Under the pieces are notes generated by a model, which was not told the DNA's origin, searched no databases, and saw nothing but the letters and a program-made list of their open reading frames with translations. Below, one piece after another: positions 28,955-37,895 of a stretch of 64,000 bases of DNA (position 1 is its first letter; every line of letters starts with the position of its first letter). Source of the stretch: Argyresthia goedartella (taxonomy: Eukaryota > Arthropoda > Insecta > Lepidoptera > Argyresthiidae). The stretch covers positions 15,741,231 through 15,805,230 of the forward strand of contig OX463815.1 of the NCBI GenBank assembly GCA_949825045.1. Reading direction: 5' to 3'. Both the position numbers and the translations under genes were made by a program.

Positions 28955-30757
28955 CTAGCGGGAACCTCCGCGGGATCCGAACCCGCTGAGACCTCCGTCG
29001 GCCTGTGAGTAACTCGGCTGCTGATACGCAACCGGCATATCAGACCGTATGTACATCAAGGGGTCCCAACCCGGATAATAGGCCCCTCGCTGTCCCGGTA
29101 TCCGACCATACCGGACGGTGTACGGTGTGCCCGGTGGCCACCGTGGATGGATGGGGGAGAGCGGATCCAACCTGGGGCGCTCTAGGAATGGGGGCGACAT
29201 CCGACTGTTCGCCTCCCAGAGCGACGGGCAGGGTGGCGCAGAAGGTGGTGGGCTCCCAGCCTTCGTGCCACTCATAGGTGCCATCTGACACCCGCCCGTA
29301 ACACGCGGTGGGCCAGCGGCCCGAAGTCCTCGCTGACCGTGGACAGCGGCGACCGAACCCCGGCTATCCCGCATGTTACCCCCCGCGCTGCCCCCTTCCC
29401 CTCGGGGGGGGTCCCGTCCGCGGGTACCCCAGTCACCCCGTTGGTGACTCCCGTTGCCCGGAGGGGGACTGGGTCCGGCCCTGGTTGGGCCCTGTGGCCG
29501 ACCAACCTGAGTCCGGCCCTGGTGACCGTCCGAAGGGCCTGACCGATTCAGGCACAACACTATGTGGTGCTTGCCACCATAGCACCCACAGGGGAACGCG
29601 CGCGAGCACTCGCTCAGCGTGTGCGGCCCCAAACAACCGAAACACAATCGGTGGCGGAAGACTATCTTCCTGCGGGCAGCTACCCCGAGCGCCTTAAAGT
29701 TGGCGCAACTGGTCACTTCATGACCGGCACTGTCGCAGTGCACACAGCCGTCACCCGACGGCGCGGCATTCAAAACGCCAAATTGTTTCGACCGCCCACC
29801 CCCCCGTGGGGGCGGGGGGCGCGGCCCCTCCCGCATCCGCGCGGGTTGGCGCTGCACACTGGCCTCCGTGTCCAGTATGTCACATCGCCTGCATTCACCC
29901 TCCAAAAAATCCGTCAATTGGACGAGCGTGGGCAGTTCCGTGCTACTGCCCCCATGCAGCTGTTCAAACCGACTTTGAACAGCTGCAGGCAACCGTGACA
30001 AAACCATATACAAAACAATGTATGACCATTGGTTTACCGGAAGACCAAGGTTCTGAAGGGCCTTAGTGGCCACCAGCACAGGGTTGAGCACCTGTACTCG
30101 GATGTCAACATCCCGGGTTACTTTAGGGATGCTAAACAGCTTCCCCAGCTGCGCATCAACCAACCGCCGTTTGTGTTGGTAGCGGTCAAACAATATGGAC
30201 CTGGCTATCTCATAATTGCCCGCCGTGACCGTTAGGTGACCGACCAACTCCTTCGGTTCACCCCGCAGAGCCATCAATAGTTGGGCCAACTTGTAGGCGT
30301 TGTCCAGGTCGTCCCGACCGTGGACCAAACTATCAAATAAATTAATGAATGCCGGCCACTCATCAATTGCCCCACTGAAGGCCGGAATGTCCAGGTGTGG
30401 CAGCCGTCCAACAACCCCCTTCGGGGGTGGGTCTCCGTTACCCTCTCCACGGTCGTTCCTTCGCGACCGCTTAATTTTCTCCGCGCGACGCTCGTTGTCA
30501 CCCAAGCATTCCATCGCTTGGTCAGCATCCGCGCAGAGCTGTTTCACTGCAGCCACCGAGGCTTCATCCGTAAGCTCGAGAGCTTCAGCCTCCGCAGCCA
30601 GCCGACACACCTTCCCGATGCGTGTCATTGAGTCCTCCACACGCTTGAGCAGGACATCGTCCATGTCTGGTCGCTCCACATACTTATGAGTATGGGCGAG
30701 CCATCTCATTTCCTCCCGGACACCATGTCGCAGTACCGTCAAGGGCGAAGGTGCCAT
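28955..30757 (-). CDS. BEL/Pao Gag with DUF1759-like domain and zinc knuckles
   Basis: 600 codons. A helical N-terminus precedes a DUF1759-like core (IPAFSGAIDEWPAFINLFDS, LMALRGEPKELVGHL, RSILFDRYQHKR). Cysteine-rich zinc fingers follow (CVHCDSAGHEVTSC; CFGCLGPHTLSEC; CGCYGGKHHIVLC). The last 200 residues are Gly/Pro/Arg-rich. It ends with TAG, after which the same frame continues into pol. This protein would form the particle shell and bind element RNA. Confidence 0.85.
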   Translation of the reverse strand: MAPSPLTVLRHGVREEMRWLAHTHKYVERPDMDDVLLKRVEDSMTRIGKVCRLAAEAEALELTDEASVAAVKQLCADADQAMECLGDNERRAEKIKRSRRNDRGEGNGDPPPKGVVGRLPHLDIPAFSGAIDEWPAFINLFDSLVHGRDDLDNAYKLAQLLMALRGEPKELVGHLTVTAGNYEIARSILFDRYQHKRRLVDAQLGKLFSIPKVTRDVDIRVQVLNPVLVATKALQNLGLPVNQWSYIVLYMVLSRLPAAVQSRFEQLHGGSSTELPTLVQLTDFLEGECRRCDILDTEASVQRQPARMREGPRPPPPRGGGRSKQFGVLNAAPSGDGCVHCDSAGHEVTSCANFKALGVAARRKIVFRHRLCFGCLGPHTLSECSRAFPCGCYGGKHHIVLCLNRSGPSDGHQGRTQVGRPQGPTRAGPSPPPGNGSHQRGDWGTRGRDPPRGEGGSAGGNMRDSRGSVAAVHGQRGLRAAGPPRVTGGCQMAPMSGTKAGSPPPSAPPCPSLWEANSRMSPPFLERPRLDPLSPIHPRWPPGTPYTVRYGRIPGQRGAYYPGWDPLMYIRSDMPVAYQQPSYSQADGGLSGFGSRGGSR

Positions 30758-32240
30758 GTTGACCGATTTAATAGATTCTGGTCTTATACTTCACTACCGA
30801 ACTAAGTATAGCCAGAGACCAGCACTTGCCCGTCAGCGCTGGGCACATAAATTAAAACTAAGGCAACCACTAAAACAATTAAATCCTAAAAAATATTTAA
30901 TATGGTCGCCCTGTGGACATACACCTTATAACTATACACTCTAAATCAATTAGAGAATGCCACCATAAAGCACAATAAAAAATAACACACAAAAATTTAT
31001 TATAAGAAAATAGGCTATTTTTAATATAATGAAGGTAGCTGTGAACCTTCTAGAAGTGGCCCCTCCGATATGACCCACACTTCTACTGAGGTTAGCAAAA
31101 TCAGCTTAATACCCCTTAAATAGCCTGACCCTGCTCTGTAATCCGAAATAACACTGCAATGCTATGGAACCCGACTGCAATACTATAGTCCGACCGAATG
31201 ACTGTTTCTTATGCACACCGAGTAGTTTCCGACTACAAATTTATAATAATTACTAACTAAATCGTCAATTATACGTTCACTAACCGAAAATGAACCTAAA
31301 TTGTGGTATACCGACCACACGACTCACTCACAAAATGGTTGCCGACCAATCTGAGGTATCCACCCTCTCCCAGCTACAATGTGGCAAAAAAACAACCCTA
31401 CAACCGTCCGTGAATCGATTTCCCACTAGGAAACCGCGCCTGCTACCAAAATGATTAAATTCCACGCCTTAACCGACAGGGCGTGGAATCTTGGTAGGGT
31501 TGTTTTTCACCAGGAGTACTGACCTTTGACGCCGTGGAGCGGAATTCGAAAGCTCAATTCGAGGCAGGAACACGGGATGAGGAGCACAAGGGTGGGGGGA
31601 GAGGAGTCGAATCTTACTCTCAACGTACCCCGATGCTGTTGCCGTCGTGTTGCTTGCCGACACAAAGGGTCGCTGTCCGAATGCGACGAATTGATCCCCG
31701 AATCTTTTCAACCTTTCACAACACGAAGCACTCACTCCGATGATTTGAATCTACTTAATTCCCGACGATTGTTCCGTGATGATTATTACAAATTAACATT
31801 CCGACCAGGCCCGACACCTGTGTTAGACAATTATTACTAATAAAAATACAGCCAAGGCCCGAATGCCATGTGCCGACATTTTCTCCATGTGCAAAAAAAA
31901 GTAACCTCTAACTCGTCATCTCGTTTCTATACAAGTGACAGCTAGCTAGTTCCGTTTAGACATGGGTAACTCCTGAGTGAGTTATATAAAATAACTATAT
32001 CTTTCCGTTTCAACCAATCACTCTCCATATCCCTCTTATTCTGAATATATCTCTATATCCGTAACTCATTTTCTTCTCACTCACGCCTGGCGATATTTGT
32101 ATCGATGTCACGCTTTCGGTCGTCAAGCGAGGCAAGGGTTACTAACTTCACTGCGGACATTGTGAACAACTTCATAGTTCATACCAGTGATACATTCCCG
32201 AACTCACCCTTCCACTCATTGGACCCACTATTATAACATG
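30758..32240 (-). other. 5' region of the BEL element (possible LTR/leader), boundaries unknown
   Basis: About 1.5 kb upstream of gag with no supported gene. A nested inverted repeat sits at 31388-31507 (AAAAACAACCCTAC pairs with GTAGGGTTGTTTTT, inside it CTACCAA with TTGGTAG and ATTCCACGCC with GGCGTGGAAT). If an LTR exists it has no partner on the other side that I could see. Confidence 0.35.
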
Positions 32241-32600
32241 ACCCCGAGGTGGACAAACATTTCCTGAAAATAGGGGTCAAAATAAAATGGCCTTTCTGAA
32301 GTAAACATATCCATTCCCTTCACCTATATCAATCACTCCACTAATCAACATCTCCATCTCTCTCAGATACACAGCACGAGTGAGCTTCTCATTCAGACAG
32401 ATATGGATATAGAGTTATGAGAGATATAAACTAGAGAGAGAAAGAAAGACGAATGTCGCCGCGTGTCGCGTAAGCGCGGGATACATTCGGATATAGAGAT
32501 ATGAAAGAGAGATATATATCCCAAGGTACAAAAGATACATATCACTCTTTTCTTTGAAGTGAGTTACTTTGCCCATGTCTAGTTCCGTTCCGATCACTCG
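31945..32600. repeat. Imperfect inverted repeat pair
   Basis: Segments near 31945-32090 and, inverted, near 32410-32590 share GTTCCG, AGACATGGG, GTAACTC and ATATCTCTATATCCG in the same order. Similarity is patchy and indels are common. Confidence 0.35.
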
Positions 32601-32878
32601 CGGTCCGAGTCGCGCAACAAAAAAAGGTGCGTTCCGAAGCATAAATATTAAACAGGCTCCTTTTTATTCCGAAAAATAAAGTGTTATCGTAGGATGAACA
32701 AAGCATTGTAATGCTCAAACGGCTTGACCAATTTTGATGAAACTTGGTGTGGATTTTGAGGAAACTAAGACCCTGGAATAACACATAGGCTAATTTTATT
32801 AAAAAAAAATATTGTGTTCCCGTGGGATTTGCAAGTTCTATAGTTATAGGTTAACCATTGTACTAAAGACATCAAGCA

Positions 32879-34773
32879 GTGACCCATCTTGCTGTGCACC
32901 TAACAAATGGTGAGCGCGTGTATTTAACAGAGGCGAACCTGCGAGATGGAGTTACAACACGGCCTATTACCGCCCTCACCGCATTTTTCCGCCTGTGCCA
33001 GGATGACGAGTTTGCCCGGAAGTTTTTGTGCGTAGAAGTGCCGAAGTATCACACGTGGAATGCGTCATGGAAAGAATGGAAACGTCGCGTGCAATGCGCA
33101 CAAGTCGACTTCGACCTCAGATGCTCTGGGTAGAATTTATACCGTACACATAACACAAATTTGAGTGTTATTGTGTACGGTTGCTACTCACTAGAGTCCG
33201 AGGCTCCACCAGTTTTCAGGCACTCAAAACCGTTGACGGCCAGGAAAATCACATTTTCCTAGAAGCATGTGAGGCGATGGGTTTGTTGGAAGACGACGGC
33301 CACTGCAACGATGGAGGACTACGTTGAGAAAGCTCTTTGCGACTATGGTAAACACCTGCGGACTCTCCAACCCCAGGTTATTATGGGACAAGTAAAAAAA
33401 TGCTTTATCAGAAGACATTTCTCACCGATACCAAGGGACTGCACCAGCCAACGATGGCTTGGTTTTTAACAAAGCGCTGAAACTTATCGGGGACAAAATT
33501 GTTGTGATGGTTGGGAAGCTGCTTTCGGATTTCAATGTGCCTACCCCATAAAGAACGGGAGAGCTGTCCACTGATTTGGACAGAGGGCTTGGTTATGATG
33601 CTGTCGCAATGGGGGCTCAAGTTGCCCAAACAGAGTCCCTGTTACTACCGGAGCTAGCGGAAAAAGGGGTCTTTTTTATTGGACTGCAAAACTTTCCTAC
33701 TAAATTTGCTGCTGGCACAGTTGCGCAAAGGCAAAGTGGTTGCGCTGGCTGTTGCGTCCTCCGGAATTGCTAAGTGGTGGTGGTGGTGAACCTTGCAAGT
33801 GAAGAAATGCCCAATTGCAACATCAGCAAACGCAGTAGTTGCGGTGCTCTATGTAATGGTGCAGATTGTCACACTTTGAATGCACGTTGTCATACAAGCG
33901 AGCGATTGAACCACTGGATCGCAGCTTGCAAGGCATTGAGGCAATCGAATGTTGATGGGTGGAGTGATCGTTTTGCTCGCAGGTGATTTCTGGCAGATGC
34001 TGCCGATTATTGAGCGGGGTACCGTGGCTGACGAGTTAAACTCGTGTCTCAAAGGTTCGCTGTTGTGGTGTAAGGTGGAGCGGTTACAGCTGAAGAACAA
34101 CATGAGGGTCCAGCTCTTTAATGATCAGGAGTCTGGACTCTTTGCACAAACACTCTTTGAGGTCGGTGAAGTTCGCGTGCCGACGGACGCTAACGGCCAA
34201 ATAACTTTTGACAGCCGATTTAGCAATGTTGTAAGCTCGGAAGATAACCTTATTCATGAGATATTTCCGAGTTTTCAACAAAAACTGGCTAACGGGAAGT
34301 GGTTGGGCTAAAGAGCTATCATGGCGCCAAAAACAAATCTGTAGGAATGATTGGAAGAGCAAGTTGCAAGAGAGTTGAGGACTTACATCTCAATAGACAT
34401 GGTGACGACAACTGTCGCTGCAACTACATACCCTGTAGAGTTATTAAATTCCATTGTCCTGTCAGGGGTGTCCTCCCATAAGTTGGAGATCAAAGTTGGT
34501 GTGACTCTCATACTGATTTGTAACTTGGACGCGCCCAGATTGTGTAACGGCACCAAGTTATGCGTCACAGAGCTGAGACGGAACATCGTGCAGGCCACCA
34601 TCCTTACCGGAGGGGCGAAAGGAGGAACGGTATTGATACCCAGAATCCCCATAATACCCACCGACTTGCCTTTCCAGTTTAAGCGCTTGCGACTTCCTCT
34701 TAAAGTGGCTTCAGCTTCTTCTCTATTACGATTAATAAAATCTACTAAAGTCAGGGGCAAACTCTTAAACTAG
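32879..34773 (+). pseudogene. Helitron helicase relic (PIF1-like)
   Basis: Three plus-strand fragments are recognisable. 32879-33133 reads THLAVHLTNGERVYL and resembles the segment preceding the helicase. 33949-34311 carries the helicase block GGVIVLLAGDFWQMLPII and RGTVADELNSCLK. 34351-34773 is the C-terminal helicase part (YPVELLNSI, LDAPRLCNGTKL, IPRIPIIPTDLPFQFKRLRL). Between them the reading frame is shattered by stops and indels (33190-33950). The Rep nuclease part is not present. Sequence at 32690-32870 (ACGGCTTGACCAATTTTGAT) is a repeat I associate with Helitron-related insect sequence. It is inactive. Confidence 0.75.
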
Positions 34774-34816
34774 CCGGCATCTACCTGGGCACCCACTGCT
34801 TCTTCAACGGGTAGCT

Positions 34817-36590
34817 CTAAGTGGGTTGATTGCGTGCGTCGAGAGCCAGTTTTTTTTTATTTCCGCAGAAAACAATAAGTCCCTTAACGTTGTTTACCAA
34901 GATCCGAGACCGTTGGTGATTGAGTAAGGCCGTGACGGTACTGTGACCCAGTCTAAATCCGGACTGGAATCGATTCAACAAGTTGTTAGAGGAAAAGTAG
35001 GAGGAGAGCTGCGATTGGGTAATTAATTCTAGGACTTTGGAGAATATTCTCAGGATGGATATCGGACGAAACTCTTTAAAGGAGGAGGGATTTGATGTTA
35101 AATGATGGGTAAAAGTGGAACAAATGCTTTTTTCCACACATTAGGGAATGAACAACTGGAGAGAGAGTGGTTTAAAATATGTGTGATAGCTGGAAGTAGC
35201 TCGTCAAGCACACTACTGATCATTTTAATGCAGATATTATCATAGCAGACATACACCTACAGCTTTGGAGGAAATAGTGAGCGCTGCCTTCTTAATTGCA
35301 TTAACTCCGACAAGACTGAAGTCAAATGGAGTGGAGGTGGAGGTGGACCTCGAGCGCAGGCGACGCAGAGTGGTATCTTTTACAGTGGATTCAATGACGA
35401 CAGGGGGGACTGATAATAATTTGTTGAGACCGTTGAGATCAACATTGTCAACCAACTGATTGAGACTTACGACACCAAGGGACTTGAGGAATTTCCATAC
35501 CTGGAAGGGATTGTAACTCTCAATGCACTGAAAGACATGGCGTCGCTTGGCATCACGACACATGCAGTTACATAGGTACTGGCTTTTGGCCCCATTCCGT
35601 TTAGCCATCAAGTGCTTGATAGCGTCATTGAGCCAGGGTACTGGAAGGTGTTTTACCTTGACCTTCTTAACCGGTGCATGCTTGTCGAATAGTCTCAGAA
35701 TCATTGCGTTGAAATGGTGGATCTTGTCATCCACAGTTTTACTGGAGATTACAGGTGACCAGTCGATCGACGCGGCATCAGATTTAAGTGATGCAGTATC
35801 AATACACTTGAAGCTACGAATATGGATAAATTTTGCTCTGCTCTTGGACGGTTTAATCTTATGCGAGAGATAAATCAGGTCATGAAAGGAAGAAGGAAAG
35901 TCAAACTGTCCATGGGTCGCAACTTTTACCAAATTCAAGACGATTATGAGATCAAGGAGGGAAGGTGTGTAGTATGGTTGAAAATGAGTTGCGTTAAGAG
36001 GAAGAACATGTAAATTAAAAGAATTTACAATGGACTGGAGTTTAGCAGAGCGGGAATCATTTTTAGAATACATGTATTAAAATCACCAAGGATGGGGGGG
36101 GGGGGTATCATTGTAAAGAGGAGTCAGCTGTTTGAGCAAACACTCGAAAGAGTCAAAATCATCAATGAATGTCGGAATTAAGGACTATAGAGAACGCCCA
36201 TCAGAACTTTATAATGGAGACAGATTTCAAGAAAAATATGTTCTGCAGATGTGGAATACTCACTCGGCGAGAGACTTACAACTCTGCAAGGAATATCCGA
36301 GCGAAGGTAAATGACTACGCCATCCCAATTCTGTCGTTCCGATAGAACTGGAACCCAGGCAGCCAGTACATAGTGGATAGTAAAGTTGGCTTGACAAAGG
36401 ATTCAGATACAAGAATACCATCTACATGTTTACTACTGAACGCCTCGAGTAAATCCGGGTAACTACAGTGGATACTTTGGGCGTTGATATGAACAACATT
36501 TAAATTGTTGCCCAGTTTGCCAAAAACAGCGATATTTTGTCGGATTAATATAGTCGTCGTTTGATGAACAAGAGAAGAAACAATTATCAA
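34817..36590 (-). pseudogene. Jockey-superfamily LINE relic (endonuclease to early RT)
   Basis: Minus-strand order: 36315-36590 encodes the endonuclease start (NLNVVHINAQSIHCSYPDLL, DGILVSESFV). A frameshifted continuation at about 36130-36315 reads GVVIYLRSDIPCRVV. 35240-36073 holds the endonuclease end and linker, with VPWLNDAIKHLMAKRN. 34817-35137 holds the first RT motifs (FKEFRPISILRIFSKVLE, FQSGFRLGHSTVTALL). The RT palm with YADD is missing. The relic ends about 40 bases from the Helitron relic. Several frameshifts make it nonfunctional. Confidence 0.75.
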
Positions 36591-36730
36591 TATAATATAA
36601 ACTATCCATATATAAAATACCTATATATATAAAAATATACTAACACAAACTAAAGAAAGTAACCTAAACGATAACTAAATAAATACCGACCTAGATCCTA
36701 ACTTAAATTATGTTTTCGTAAATAAATTGA

Positions 36731-37423
36731 CGAACTAAAAGTTTTCGGCGGTTGAAACGGCTGACGTTTTGGAGGCAATTATGACCTTTAATGACGGGTC
36801 CGCAGCTGGTCTTGATGGGATCCGCCCAGTAATTCTTAAGAAGCTGACTTCTGCTGGGGCTGGGGATAATGATGCGGCTCTCTAACGGTCGCTAGTAAAT
36901 CTAGCCAATTTTATGCTGAGGGGAATGGTCAACAGGGAGGTATGCCCCTTTCTTTATGGCGCTTCTCTCTGTGCCTTGAGTAAGATGGACGGTGGGATTC
37001 GTCCTATTGCTGTTGGGAGCGTACTCCGTCGTCTGGTGGCCAAACTCTGTTGCAGAGCTGTTAGGGGAGTTGCATCGTCTTTTCTTCAGCCACAGCAGTT
37101 GGGATTTGGAGTACTGTTGGGCTACGAGGCCGCAATCCACGCCACCTGGTCATTCGATCCAGGAAACACTGATAAAGTCATTGTTAAGGTTGATTTACAA
37201 AATTATTTTAACTCAGTTGAGCGTGACGTCATTTTGAGCAAAGTTAGTGATTGCGTTCCATCTCTCTACCCTTTTCTCCATCAGTGTTACTCTGGTACTA
37301 CAAACTTGTTTTTTGGGGAAAACAGGGTGATCCGTTAGGGCCATTGATATTCAGCTTGGCGATACAGGATGTTGTAAAATCTGTAAGTTCCCCTTTGAAT
37401 GTCTGGTACTTGGATGACGGTAC
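36731..37423 (+). pseudogene. RLE LINE reverse transcriptase, first part
   Basis: Reads LDGIRPVILKKL, an in-frame TAA near 36884, then the 36913-37338 piece with DGGIRPIAVGSVLRRLVAKL, LQPQQLGFG, KVDLQNYFNSVERD and PSLYPFLHQCYSG. A frameshift with a small deletion follows, then QGDPLGPLIFSLAI and VWYLDDGT. The catalytic YLDD codons are 37407-37418. The coding sequence stops five bases later, where the gypsy LTR begins, and resumes at 49003. RT of this type copies LINE RNA at a nicked target. Confidence 0.8.
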
Positions 37424-37624
37424 TGTAGCGCTCTTGGTGCTCCTAGGGATCCTATCACTAATGATGTAGTGCTTAATTGATAATTATAAATCATAGCACT
37501 GGACTGGTTTGTTGTTACTGTTCAGTTTTATTTGATCTTTTAGTTATATACACTTTTTATAAAAGGGATCCACAACTGGCTCGATAGCCATTACTCTAAT
37601 CCTCACTATAATTTAGCTTAGTCA
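37424..37624 (-). repeat. Gypsy 3' LTR, distal part
   Basis: Starts TGTAGCGCTCTTGG and matches 48656-48850 with one visible difference. The last six bases (TAGTCA) are the LINE target duplication. Reading inward it carries a TATAAAAAG box and an AATAAA-like signal on the minus strand. Confidence 0.9.
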
Positions 37625-37656
37625 ATAGTCAATAGTCAATATAGTCAATAGTCAAA
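37625..37656 (-). repeat. (TAGTCAA)n tail of the nested LINE
   Basis: Four to five heptamers with one TA slip. The unit includes the six-base target duplication, so target sequence and tail are hard to separate. Confidence 0.7.
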
Positions 37657-37895
37657 GTACTTTATTACTGTAGATATTTACATATACTTAGCAAACGTCA
37701 TTTTTTGCCTCTTCTCTACATTGGACCACTGTGGGAGAAGAAGGGCGTAGAAACTCCCACAGATTTATTTTTAGATCTCTTTTAAAAATAGGTTGTGCTT
37801 AACTAATACAAATATGAAAAATTTAATTGTTATGATTAATAAGCAGGAATAAATAATTACAAAATTATTAACAGCAAGGTCTGTGTTGAGCCAGA

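Larger units (their letters stand above)
26618..30757 (-). mobile_element. BEL/Pao retrotransposon, gag-pol without integrase
   Basis: Gag and pol occupy a single minus-strand frame of about 1,380 codons split by one UAG at 28955-28957. Protease, RT and RNase H are present, but integrase is missing after 26618. LTRs could not be identified. The coding region is clearly more GC-rich than its flanks. Confidence 0.85.

Noticed and set aside
29308..29697. GC-rich plus-strand ORFs across the BEL gag
   Set aside because: They are antisense shadows created by the high GC content of gag.
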